From Pseudonocardia hierapolitana (GTDB lineage: Bacteria > Actinomycetota > Actinomycetes > Mycobacteriales > Pseudonocardiaceae): DNA of 64,000 nucleotides. The position numbers and the translations under genes are program-made. Each line of letters starts with the position of its first letter. Position 1 is the first letter of the stretch. The notes under the pieces were generated by a model. The model had not been told where the DNA came from and did not search any database. It worked only from the letters and a program-made list of their open reading frames with translations. The stretch spans positions 8,494,001 through 8,558,000 of the forward strand of contig NZ_VIWU01000001.1 in assembly GCF_007994075.1 (NCBI RefSeq), read 5' to 3'. Shown here piece by piece: positions 42,046-50,214 of this stretch.

Positions 42046-43074
42046 ATGTTCGTCGTCGTGGGCGAAGCGCTCGTGGACCTGGTCGGGCAACGCGGCAGCC
42101 GAACGCTGGTCGCCCATCCCGGTGGGAGCCCGGCCAACGTCGCTCTTGGGCTGGCCCGGCTCGGGAACCAGGTGACGCTCATGACGCGTCTGGGACGGGA
42201 TGCGTTGGGCGAGATGGTCACCGCGCACCTCAAGTCCAGCGGCGTCCGGGTCGAAGGGGGCTCGGGCGAGGGCACCTCGACCAGCCTGGCGATTGCCACC
42301 CTCGCCGCGGGGATCGCGACCTACGACTTCCGCATCGAGTGGGACATCGGCGACCTGGAGCCCCTCCCCATCGAGACCCGGTGCCTGCACACCGGTTCGT
42401 TGGCAACCGTCCTGGCACCCGGCAGGGCAGGCGTCGAGGACCTCATGAGGCGGGAGCACCGGCGCGGGCGGGTGACGATCTCCTACGACCCCAACGTCCG
42501 GCCCGCACTGCTCGGGGCGCCGGAACGGGCGCGGCCGGGGATCGAGGACCTCGTCGCCCTGTGCGACGTCGTCAAGGTCAGCGACGAGGACCTGCTCTGG
42601 CTCTACCCCGACCGCCAGGACGAGGACGTGGCGCGGGACTGGCTCGGGCGCGGCCCGGCCCTCGTCGTCGTGACACGTGGAGGCAGAGGGGTGTACGCCG
42701 CCACGGCGGGGCTGGAGGTGCGTCGACCCGCGACGCCGATCGACCTCGTGGACACCGTCGGTGCAGGCGACTCGTTCACGTCCGGCCTGCTCGACGGGCT
42801 GCGTCGAGCAGATCTGGTCGGGGGCTCGCGTCACGACGCGATGGCGGCGATCGACGAGGCGACGCTCGTCAGCGTTGTGGACGCGGCGGCCTTCGTCGCG
42901 GCGATCACCTGCTCTCGCCCTGGTGCCGATCCCCCGACCCGAGCCGAGGTTGCCGCCGCCGACGCCGTTCGAACGCCTACTGCGGCGGCACCGCTCGGCA
43001 CCGCACGAGGGATCTCACCGCCGGCAACCGGCCCGGCCTCCGAGGTCGCACCGAAGCGAGGGAGATATCGATGA
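42046..43074 (+). CDS. PfkB-family carbohydrate kinase (fructokinase-like)
   Basis: 342 residues from ATG 42046. The first motif 'VVVGEALVDLVGQRG' and 'GGSPANVALGLARLGNQVTL' and the C-terminal 'DLVDTVGAGDSFTSGLLDG' (catalytic Asp in GAGD, about residue 245) are intact. The protein phosphorylates a free sugar with ATP. The last 45 residues are a Pro/Ala/Arg-rich extension beyond the usual end. The stop overlaps the next start as ATGA, so it is translated together with the HAD-GH65 fusion. Confidence 0.92.
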   Translation: MFVVVGEALVDLVGQRGSRTLVAHPGGSPANVALGLARLGNQVTLMTRLGRDALGEMVTAHLKSSGVRVEGGSGEGTSTSLAIATLAAGIATYDFRIEWDIGDLEPLPIETRCLHTGSLATVLAPGRAGVEDLMRREHRRGRVTISYDPNVRPALLGAPERARPGIEDLVALCDVVKVSDEDLLWLYPDRQDEDVARDWLGRGPALVVVTRGGRGVYAATAGLEVRRPATPIDLVDTVGAGDSFTSGLLDGLRRADLVGGSRHDAMAAIDEATLVSVVDAAAFVAAITCSRPGADPPTRAEVAAADAVRTPTAAAPLGTARGISPPATGPASEVAPKRGRYR

Positions 43075-46000
43075 CCAGTGCAACGGGCTCCGGCGGAGCC
43101 ATCTTCGACGTGGACGGGGTGCTCGTCGACTCCCCGCACGAACTGGCCTGGCGCGAGTCGTTCAGGTCTCTGATGGAGGGCGACTGGCGCGACATCCGTG
43201 ACCGGACGAGCTGGTCCCCCGAACGCTTCACGCCGGCCGTCTACCAGCAGGTGATGGCCGGGATGCCGCGCATGGCCGGTGCCCGGGCGGCGATGGAGCA
43301 CTTCGGTGTGCCGGACATCGACGCGCGGATCGAGCAGTACGCGGCCGCGAAACAGGAGCACGTGATCAAGCTGATCGAGCAGGGCCGCTTCATGGCGTTC
43401 CCGGACGCGCTGCGGTTCGTCCTGGACGTGAAGGCGTCGGGCGTCCCGGTGGCGGCGGCGTCGTCGTCGAAGAACGCCAAGCTGTTCCTCGAACGGATCC
43501 GCCTGGACCTGTTCGCCGCCGAGCAACGGATCGACTACGACTTCATCACCCCGGGCATGACCCTCGCCGAGATCTTCGACGCCGACATCTCCGGCCGGGA
43601 CTTCCCCAAGGGCAAGCCGGATCCGACGATCTTCCTCACCGCGGCGGAGGAGCTCGGTGTCGCCCCGGCCGACTGCTTCGTCGCCGAGGATGCGACCAGC
43701 GGCATCCAGGCCGCCAAGGCGGCCGGAATGGCCGCGCTCGGCGTGGCCCGCCTGGACGACCAGGAGATGCTGCTCGAGGCGGGCGCGGATCTCGTCGTGA
43801 CCACCCTGGACGACGTGTCCCGGCGCGCCCTGCGCTCGGGGTTCCTCGAGGAGCGCCGGGCGGCCGCCGAGATGAGGAAGCGGCACACGCAGCAGCCGCC
43901 GAGCGTGTGGACGCTCGTGTACGAGAGCTTCGACCCGGCCCGGCAGGGGCTGCGGGAGGCGCTGCTCTCGCTCGGCAACGGGTACATGGTGACCCGCGGC
44001 GCTCTGCCCGAGGCGGACGCCGACGACGTGAACTACCCCGGCACGTACGTCGCGGGGCTCTACGACCGCGCCGAGACCGAGGTCGCCGGGCGCACGGTCG
44101 AGAACGAGGACCTGGTCAACGTCCCGAACTGGCTGCCGCTGCGCTTCCGGATCGAGGGTGGGGAGTGGTTCGACGCGCGGCGCGCGGACGTGATCTCGCA
44201 CCGCTTCGAGCTGGACATCCGCCGCGGGGTGCTGGCTCGGCACCTGACCTGGCAGGAGGCCGACGGGCGGCGCACCAGCATGGTCCAACGCCGGTTCGTC
44301 AGCATGAAGGACGAGCACTTCGCCGGCCTGGAGACCACGTTCACGGCGGAGAACTGGTCGGGCCGCATCGAGGTCGTCTCCGGGCTGGACGGCCGCGTCG
44401 CGAACACGGGCGTCAAGCGCTACCGCGACCTCAACAGCCGCCACCTGCAGGTGCTGGGTCAGGGCGAGGTCGACCCGGAGACCATCGGTCTGCAGGTCGA
44501 GACCCTGCAGTCGCACGTGCGGGTCGCCGGCGCGGCACGCACGCGGGTGCTGCGCGACGGGCAGCGGCAGGACGTCGACCGGCGGCTGGTCGAAGAGCCG
44601 GGGTACATCGCCCACACGCTGGACGTCATGCTCGAGGACGGGCGCTCGGCGACCGTCGAGAAGATCGCTGCGGTGTACACGTCGCGGGACCGCGGGATAT
44701 CCGAGAGCCGCGACGATGCCCAGCTCGCGGCCACCACGGCGGACGACTTCGCCGGTCTTCTGGCGCGGCACGTCGGCGCGTGGAACAGCCTCTGGAACCG
44801 TTTCGACATCGAGCTCGACAGCGCCAACGAATGGACCGAGACGGTCCTCCACCTGCACATCTTCCACCTGCTGCAGACCATCTCGCCGCACACGCATCGC
44901 CTTGACGTCGGCGTCCCGGCCCGCGGCTGGACCGGGGAGGCCTACCGCGGTCACGTCTTCTGGGACGAGATGTTCATCTTCCCCTTCTTCAACTTCGAAC
45001 GCCCGAGCCTGGCTGCAGCCCTGCTCCAGTACCGCTACGAGCGGCTCGACACGGCCCGCGCCGCCGCCCGCGCCGAGGGGTACGAGGGCGCCATGTTCCC
45101 CTGGCAGAGCGGGGCAACCGGGCGTGAGGAGACCCAGAAGGTCCACCTCAACCCGAAGTCTGGCCGCTGGCTCCCCGACCACTCGCACAACCAGCGGCAC
45201 GTCAACATCGCCATCGCCTACAACGTCTGGCAGCACTACATGGTGACCGGGAGCATCGGGTTCCTGCGCTTCACCGGCGCGGAGCTGCTGATCGAGATCG
45301 CACGGTTCTGGGCGAGCATCGCCACCTTCAACGCCGGGGAGGACCGCTACGAGATCCGCGGCGTGGTGGGCCCGGACGAGTACCACGAGGCGTACCCGGA
45401 TTCCGACGAGCCCGGGCTGGCCAACAACACCTACACCAACATCATGGCGGTGTGGGTGCTGCAGCGGGCGCTGGAGACGCTGGACGTCCTACCCCCGCAC
45501 TATCGCGAGGAGCTCGTCCAGGAGCTGAGCATCCGGGACGAGGAGCTGGAGCGCTGGCAGGACATCACCAGGAAGATGAAGGTCGTCTTCCACGCCGACG
45601 GCGTCCTCACCCAGTTCGAGGGCTACGAGGCGCTGCCCGAGTTCGACTGGGAGGGTTATCGCGAGCGCTACGGCAACATCCAGCGGCTGGACCGGCTGCT
45701 GGAGGCCGAGGGCGACAGCACCAACCGGTACAAGCTCGCCAAGCAGGCCGACGTGCTGATGCTGCTGTTCCTGCTCTCCCGTGACGAGCTGCGCGGGCTG
45801 CTGCACAACCTCGGCTACGCGGTGAGCCACGAACAGCTCGCCCGGAGCGTCGAGTACCACCTCGACCGGACCTCGCACGGCTCGACACTCAGCGGGGTGG
45901 TGAGTTCGTGGGTGATGGCCCGCTACCAGCCCGAGCAGGCCTGGAAGTTCCTGCAGCACGCGCTGGAGAGCGACGTCGCCGATGTCCAGGGCGGCACCAC

Positions 46001-46301
46001 GGCCGAGGGCATCCACCTGGGGGCGATGGCCGGGACGGTCGACATCGTGCTGCGGTGCCTCACTGGCATGCGTGCGCTCGGGCCCGTGCTCCGCTTCGAG
46101 CCGGCGCTGCCGGCGGAGGTGAAGCGGCTGCGGTTCAGCGTCCATTACCGGGGCCATCGCGTGGACGTCGATCTGGCCGAGGACCGCATCCGGCTCAGCG
46201 TGCGGCCGGGCGGGGCCGGCCCCGTCAACCTCTTCGTGCACGGTCAGGCGGTCGAGCTCGCACCCGGTCAGCAGCGCGAACTCCAGTTGGAGCGCGCCTG
46301 A
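43071..46301 (+). CDS. HAD (beta-phosphoglucomutase-like) / GH65 phosphorylase fusion
   Basis: 1076 residues from ATG 43071, with GGGAG 7 bases upstream. Residues 1-250 are a HAD domain: 'IFDVDGVLVDSPHELAWRES', 'VAAASSSKNAKLFLERI', 'FPKGKPDPTIFLTAAEELGV', 'VAEDATSGIQAAKAAGM'. From about 275 to the end is GH65: 'LSLGNGYMVTRGALPEADAD', 'HVFWDEMFIFPFFNFERP', 'RYEIRGVVGPDEYHEAYPD' with the catalytic Glu near 770, and 'DRTSHGSTLSGVVSSWVMA'. Together they could split a glucosyl disaccharide such as trehalose with phosphate and isomerise the beta-glucose 1-phosphate. The otsB start overlaps its stop (TGATG). Confidence 0.95.
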   Translation: MTSATGSGGAIFDVDGVLVDSPHELAWRESFRSLMEGDWRDIRDRTSWSPERFTPAVYQQVMAGMPRMAGARAAMEHFGVPDIDARIEQYAAAKQEHVIKLIEQGRFMAFPDALRFVLDVKASGVPVAAASSSKNAKLFLERIRLDLFAAEQRIDYDFITPGMTLAEIFDADISGRDFPKGKPDPTIFLTAAEELGVAPADCFVAEDATSGIQAAKAAGMAALGVARLDDQEMLLEAGADLVVTTLDDVSRRALRSGFLEERRAAAEMRKRHTQQPPSVWTLVYESFDPARQGLREALLSLGNGYMVTRGALPEADADDVNYPGTYVAGLYDRAETEVAGRTVENEDLVNVPNWLPLRFRIEGGEWFDARRADVISHRFELDIRRGVLARHLTWQEADGRRTSMVQRRFVSMKDEHFAGLETTFTAENWSGRIEVVSGLDGRVANTGVKRYRDLNSRHLQVLGQGEVDPETIGLQVETLQSHVRVAGAARTRVLRDGQRQDVDRRLVEEPGYIAHTLDVMLEDGRSATVEKIAAVYTSRDRGISESRDDAQLAATTADDFAGLLARHVGAWNSLWNRFDIELDSANEWTETVLHLHIFHLLQTISPHTHRLDVGVPARGWTGEAYRGHVFWDEMFIFPFFNFERPSLAAALLQYRYERLDTARAAARAEGYEGAMFPWQSGATGREETQKVHLNPKSGRWLPDHSHNQRHVNIAIAYNVWQHYMVTGSIGFLRFTGAELLIEIARFWASIATFNAGEDRYEIRGVVGPDEYHEAYPDSDEPGLANNTYTNIMAVWVLQRALETLDVLPPHYREELVQELSIRDEELERWQDITRKMKVVFHADGVLTQFEGYEALPEFDWEGYRERYGNIQRLDRLLEAEGDSTNRYKLAKQADVLMLLFLLSRDELRGLLHNLGYAVSHEQLARSVEYHLDRTSHGSTLSGVVSSWVMARYQPEQAWKFLQHALESDVADVQGGTTAEGIHLGAMAGTVDIVLRCLTGMRALGPVLRFEPALPAEVKRLRFSVHYRGHRVDVDLAEDRIRLSVRPGGAGPVNLFVHGQAVELAPGQQRELQLERA

Positions 46302-47101
46302 TGAGCGCGGGCACGGTCACGGCCGAGCAGGCGGCGAGGGCGCTGGTCGACCGGATGAAGGAGGTCGCCCTGTGCCTGGACTTCGACGGCACCCTCAGCC
46401 CGGTGGTGGACGACCCGGAGGCGGCCCGGCCGCTGCGGGGCGTGGTGGAGCTGCTCGGCCCCCTGGCGAGCCGGTTCGCCGCCGTCGCCATCGTCTCGGG
46501 GCGCCCGGCCGCCTACCTGGGCGAGCACGTCGCTGCTCCGGGCGTCCGCTACCTCGGGCTGTACGGGCTGCAGGAGATGCACGACGGCCGGATCCGGGTC
46601 GACCCGCGGCTGGAGGAGGCCCGCCCCACGGTCGCTGCCGCCGCCGAGGCGCTTCGCGAGTCCGACGCGGTGCACGACAGCGGTGCATGGCTGGAGGACA
46701 AGGAGTACGCGGTCGCCGTCCACACCCGGCGGATCCCCGATCGCGAGCGGTGGGCGGACCGGATTGACCGGGCGGCCCGACGGATCGCCGACCGGTACGG
46801 ACTGGAGCTGATCCCCGGGAAGATGGTCTGGGAGCTGCGACCGCTGGTGCGCAGCGACAAGGGCGACGCCGTTCGCCGGGTCGTCGACGAGTCCGGCGCC
46901 CGGATCGTCGTGGTCGTCGGTGACGATCTCGGTGACCTGCCTGCCTTCGCAGCATTGACCGAGCTCGCAGCCGAAGGGCACGACGTGCTGCGGGTGGCCG
47001 TGCGGTCGGAGGAGGCTCCACCCCAGCTGCTCGCGGCCGCCGACCTCGTCCTGCAAGGCCCGGACGAAGTTCTCGAGTTCCTGCGGCGGCTGGTGGTCTG
47101 A
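46301..47101 (+). CDS. otsB: Trehalose-6-phosphate phosphatase
   Basis: 266 residues from ATG 46301, overlapping the previous stop by one base. HAD motifs are intact: 'LCLDFDGTLSPVVDDPEAA' (DxD, about residues 28-31), 'FAAVAIVSGRPAAYLGEHV', 'GLYGLQEMHDGRI', and 'VVVVGDDLGDLPAFAAL' with the preceding 'RSDKGDAVRRVV' lysine. It removes phosphate from trehalose 6-phosphate. No otsA is adjacent. Together with the HAD-GH65 fusion it reproduces, in two polypeptides, the domain set I recall for mycobacterial OtsB1 (Rv2006). Confidence 0.93.
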   Translation: MSAGTVTAEQAARALVDRMKEVALCLDFDGTLSPVVDDPEAARPLRGVVELLGPLASRFAAVAIVSGRPAAYLGEHVAAPGVRYLGLYGLQEMHDGRIRVDPRLEEARPTVAAAAEALRESDAVHDSGAWLEDKEYAVAVHTRRIPDRERWADRIDRAARRIADRYGLELIPGKMVWELRPLVRSDKGDAVRRVVDESGARIVVVVGDDLGDLPAFAALTELAAEGHDVLRVAVRSEEAPPQLLAAADLVLQGPDEVLEFLRRLVV

Positions 47102-47216
47102 CAGGTTCGGGTCGTCGGTATCAGCGGGGTTCCCACAGCCGCACGGCCGAGCGGCGAGAGACTCGGTACCAGGTCGCTCCGACGGTGGTCGGTCCATCGC
47201 CACTCCCTCGCACTGC

Positions 47217-47560
47217 TCACCGAGGCATTAGCTGGTCGATCAGGATCTGGGTCAACCACTGTTCGTACCGTTCCGGCTGCCAGCCACGCTCGGCGACGAG
47301 CAGCTGATACACCTCGGGGGACATCAGCGCGTGGATGATGTCGGCCGCGTCTGCCTCCCGCACGGTCGACCTCAGAGCGCCGCTACGAGCGAGAGAACGT
47401 GCGATCAGCTCCTGTCCCGCCGCGCGGTGCCGAGTCCGGTCGGCCAGCAGGGCGGCCGCGTCCGGGTCGGACTCGGCCGCGCCGACGAGGACTCGGTACA
47501 AAAGGCAGAGCTGCTGCGCAGGTTCGCCGCCTGGCACGACCCGATTCTGGCGTTGGTGCA
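47217..47560 (-). pseudogene. TetR regulator C-terminal fragment
   Basis: The minus strand reads 'VLVGAAESDPDAAALLADRT', 'RHRAAGQELIARSLARSGAL', 'EADAADIIHALMSPEVYQLL', 'VAERGWQPERYEQWLTQIL', ending at TGA 47217. This is the ligand-domain end of a TetR family protein with strong similarity to a common actinobacterial type. The DNA-binding half and start codon are missing; upstream of about 47560 the frame enters sequence of the divergent monooxygenase relic. Confidence 0.8.
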
Positions 47561-47574
47561 GGCTCACGGCCGGC

Positions 47575-47973
47575 CGCAGCATCCTGCGCAACGACATCGT
47601 CGAGCTCGTCGCCCCGCTTCCCCGGTTCACCCGGGCGCGAGTCGTCCTCGTTGGCGATGCCGCCCACGCCATGACCCCCGACCTCGGCCAAGGCGGCAAC
47701 CAGGCCCTCGAGGACGCGGTCACGCTGGCTGCGCTGATCGGCCACCACCACGACGTGGATGCCGCGCTCGACATGTACGACACGACGCGGCGGCAGCGGA
47801 CCACCGCGGTTGCGCGAAGCTCCCGGCAGGTCGGCCGGATCGCCCAGGCGCACAGCCCGATGGCAGTCGCTCTCCGCAACTCCCTGATTCGACTGCTTCC
47901 CGCGGGCGCCAGCACCCGAGCCGCGGCTCGACCGCAGACCTGGCGGCCTCCGGGCCCGGAAATAGATCTATGA
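47575..47973 (+). pseudogene. FAD-dependent monooxygenase C-terminal fragment
   Basis: The plus strand reads 'ILRNDIVELVAPLPRFTRAR', 'VVLVGDAAHAMTPDLGQGGN', 'QALEDAVTLAALIGHHHDVD' and 'RRQRTTAVARSSRQVGRIAQ', ending at TGA 47971-47973. GDAAHAMTPDLGQG is the FAD ribityl-binding GD motif of flavoprotein hydroxylases. The NAD/FAD Rossmann half is missing. Together with the TetR fragment this is what remains of a divergent regulator-enzyme pair. Confidence 0.85.
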
Positions 47974-48337
47974 AACCCTTGCCTGGCGGCAGTGCCGTGC
48001 CGGCAAGGACGACCCGAACCGCTATGGCCTCAGCGCCGTCAACGAATTCGGCGACTGGTGGATCGCGGCAAACCTCATCCGCGACGTCGCTTGTCTCTCC
48101 AATCTGGAGCTACTCCCCTGGGACGTCTGGGGCGTCATGCCAGAACCCCAGGACGAGATCACCCCGGTGATGGTCGAGCTGTTCGATGCGCTCGCCGACA
48201 TCACGACCGACCCCGAAACGGCCGCTGACAGCCGCGCCCTCTACGAGTGCGACGACCGGCTCCGCGTCGACAGTTCGGTACGCAACATGTCGCGCGACGG
48301 TCGATGGGAACCGATCATGCCGGGCGCCGCCCACTAG
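47966..48337 (+). pseudogene. C-terminal fragment of a conserved hypothetical (transglutaminase-like group)
   Basis: In a new frame directly overlapping the monooxygenase end: 'IYETLAWRQCRAGKDDPNRY', 'GLSAVNEFGDWWIAANLIRD', 'VACLSNLELLPWDVWGVMPE', 'LRVDSSVRNMSRDGRWEP', ending at TAG 48335-48337. The NRYGL and LLPWDVWG blocks are those of the C-terminal part of a transglutaminase-superfamily-like protein common in actinomycetes, as far as I remember. There is no start codon before ATG 48137, and the N-terminal half is absent. Confidence 0.6.
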
Positions 48338-48749
48338 CCATCATCCTCACGGCTTCGCGCTGATCAGCGGATTCAGAGAATGGGCAAGAGATCCTTCGGT
48401 TGCAACTCTGCCGGTACAGCTGGCGGACGGTAGGTATTCGAACCCTGCGCAATGCTCCACGACGCGCGGTACTCGACCGCCGGGCGCGGGTGGGTACCGT
48501 CGAGTACTGCTCGTTTGGGTGCAGGACGCGGCGAACGCCGCAGGCTCCGGGATCTCCGTTGAGCGTGCGTGAGCCAGGCACGATGCTTCATACCGTGGTG
48601 ATCTCGTGGCGGTCCTTCGATACCGGCCGCCGTTGCCCAGCTCGTTGAGCGGTGACGCTCGTCCACCCGGATTTCGAGGGCTCCCTGTGCGTGATCCTGG
48701 TGAGGTGTCAGGCCTGACGGGACGATCATGACCGGAGCGCCGCGGGATC
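48338..48749 (+). other. Stretch without recognisable gene
   Basis: About 410 bases of rubble between gene fragments. It includes a 33-base segment at 48386-48418 with the core TGCAACTCTGC that resembles 55872-55904 downstream of the recombinase element. No coding sequence or RNA gene recognised. Confidence 0.4.
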
Positions 48750-48990
48750 GTGTGCCCGTCGCGCCTTCGAGCCGGTCGTTCGCGCCGTGGTGGCGGAGGT
48801 CGGCAAGGTCGACAGCAACGTCTCGCTCTACTTGTACGGCTCCGTCGCGACCGGCCAAGCGCGGATCGCGGAGTCGGACGTCGACCTGTTTACCATCGGC
48901 CTGCCGGTCGCCGCGGCTGCGGAGATCAGCCGCGAGCTCTCCCGCCGGGTTCCGTGCCTTGTGCCGGGCGGTCGAGGTTGGCCCGGCCCG
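48750..48990 (+). pseudogene. Nucleotidyltransferase-domain relic
   Basis: Reads 'FEPVVRAVVAEVGKVDSNVS' then 'LYLYGSVATGQARIAESDVD' 'LFTIGLP', the GS-x9-DxD motif of minimal or kanamycin-type nucleotidyltransferases. A frameshift near 48945 leads into 'FRALCRAVEVGPA', the next expected segment, after which similarity ends. The third catalytic Asp and the helical domain are missing. Confidence 0.75.
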
Positions 48991-49102
48991 CGGTGCACGG
49001 TGCGCCGACGTTGCTCGAGCAGTCGTGTGCAGGAGCCACCGTTGGTGTGAGACCCGAGAGAGCATTCGTCGGCGTCGGGGCCACGCGCCACGATTCGCTC
49101 GA

Positions 49103-50143
49103 TCAGGTGGCGGGCGGCGGGCAGGTGGCGGGCGGCGGGCAGGTGGTGGTGCGGACGACCAGGTGGGGTGGGACGACTAGCTCCCGGTGGCTGACCGGGT
49201 TGCGCTCGAGCCGGTCGATCGCGCGGGTGACGGCGAGCGTGGTGATCTGCTCGATGTCCTGGGCGATGGTGGTCAGGCCGACGTGTGACAGGCGGGCGAG
49301 GCGGCTGTCGTCGTAGCCCACGACGCTGATGTCGCCGGGTACGGCCAGGCCGGCGCGCTGGAGCACATCGAGCACGCCGAGGGCGCAGCGGTCGTTGAAC
49401 ACGGTCACGGCGGTCGGCCGCGGGGTGAGGTCGAGCAGGGCGCGGGCGGCCGCGGCGCCGTCGTCCTCGGTGAGCCCGCCCGACAGGACATGCACGTCGG
49501 CGGCGAGGCCGTGGTGGCGCATGGCGTCGCGGTAGCCGCGGCGGCGCTCGGCGGCTCCCGGGGCGCGGCCGCCGTCGACGTGGGCGATCCGGCGGTGGCC
49601 GAGGCCGACGAGGTGGTCAACGGCCTCGTGCAGACCCGACTCGTCGGCGGTGCGGACGACGTCGACGTCGCGGTGGCGGACCGCGCGCGCCACGACCACG
49701 ACGGGCAGGCGGGCGGCGAGCTCGGCGAGGTGGGCCGTGCGCGTGTGCGGGCCGAGCAGGACGAGCGCCTCGCAGCGGTCCTGCAGCAGGCTCGCCGCGG
49801 CCCGCTGCTCGTCGCGCTGTGGGGTGACGGCGCTCAGTGCCAGTTCGTAGCCGACGCGGTCAGCGGCGGTGTAGAGGCCGCTGACCAGGTCGCCGTGGAA
49901 GGCGTGCTGCACCCCGAAGACGACGCCGAGCAGCCGGCTGCGACTGCTGCGCAGCAGCCTGGCGCGGGTGTCCGGGCGGTAGCCCAGCTCGTCGGCGGCC
50001 TGCAGCACCCGCTGCCGTGAGGCCGGGCTCGCGCCCGGGACGTCGCGCATCACGATCGAGACGAGGGCGACGGACACGCCCGCCCTGGCTGCGACGTCAG
50101 CGAGGGTCGGCCGGCGAGCGCGCTCTGCTCGGGTCACCCCCAC
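49103..50143 (-). CDS. LacI-family transcriptional regulator
   Basis: 346 residues from GTG 50143 (GTG 50137 possible). The DNA-binding head 'RPTLADVAARAGVSVALVSI' and hinge 'ASPASRQRVLQAADELGYRP' are canonical. The periplasmic-binding-protein core includes 'LLGVVFGVQHAFHGDLVSGL', 'HRRIAHVDGG' and 'DISVVGYDDSRLARLSHVGL'. Two palindromic operators lie between it and the divergent dehydrogenase gene, so it should repress itself and the iolG-like operon until a sugar or inositol inducer binds. The C-terminus ends in a duplicated 'CPPPAT'. Confidence 0.95.
   Translation of the reverse strand: MGVTRAERARRPTLADVAARAGVSVALVSIVMRDVPGASPASRQRVLQAADELGYRPDTRARLLRSSRSRLLGVVFGVQHAFHGDLVSGLYTAADRVGYELALSAVTPQRDEQRAAASLLQDRCEALVLLGPHTRTAHLAELAARLPVVVVARAVRHRDVDVVRTADESGLHEAVDHLVGLGHRRIAHVDGGRAPGAAERRRGYRDAMRHHGLAADVHVLSGGLTEDDGAAAARALLDLTPRPTAVTVFNDRCALGVLDVLQRAGLAVPGDISVVGYDDSRLARLSHVGLTTIAQDIEQITTLAVTRAIDRLERNPVSHRELVVPPHLVVRTTTCPPPATCPPPAT
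49104..49139 (-). repeat. 18-bp tandem duplication at the lacI 3' end
   Basis: CAGGTGGCGGGCGGCGGG occurs at 49104-49121 and again at 49122-49139, giving the repeated peptide CPPPAT at the C-terminus. The two units are identical, so the duplication is recent or slippage-prone. Confidence 0.8.
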
Positions 50144-50157
50144 ACCCTACCGATCTC

Positions 50158-50175
50158 GCCTAGAACGTTCTAGGC
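50158..50175. promoter_or_regulatory. LacI operator 1
   Basis: GCCTAGAACGTTCTAGGC is a perfect 18-bp palindrome with the central CG dyad typical of LacI-family sites. It begins 15 bases upstream of the lacI start. Confidence 0.85.
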
Positions 50176-50185
50176 TAGCGCGCCA

Positions 50186-50197
50186 TAGAACGTTCTA
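50186..50197. promoter_or_regulatory. LacI operator 2
   Basis: TAGAACGTTCTA, identical to the core of operator 1, centred 25 bp away from it and 23 bases from the dehydrogenase start. Its right flank (GGC) also matches operator 1; the left flank does not. Two sites about 2.4 helical turns apart could bind two dimers side by side. Confidence 0.8.
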
Positions 50198-50214
50198 GGC
50201 TCGAGGAGGAGCGG

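Noticed and set aside
41973..43070. N-terminal extension of the HAD-GH65 protein upstream of 43071
   Set aside because: The extended frame covers the PfkB gene in the wrong frame and is Arg/Gly/Pro-rich; ATG 43071 has a ribosome site and the 4-bp overlap typical of this operon.
42831..45386. An 850-codon open frame on the minus strand opposite the kinase and HAD-GH65 genes
   Set aside because: It is an antisense shadow created by GC-rich codon bias: no motif, His/Val/Asp/Arg-rich composition, and it fully overlaps genes with clear catalytic motifs.
48421..48450. GTATTCGAACCC, resembling a tRNA T-loop
   Set aside because: Flanking bases do not pair as a T-stem and no anticodon arm or acceptor stem is present on either strand.
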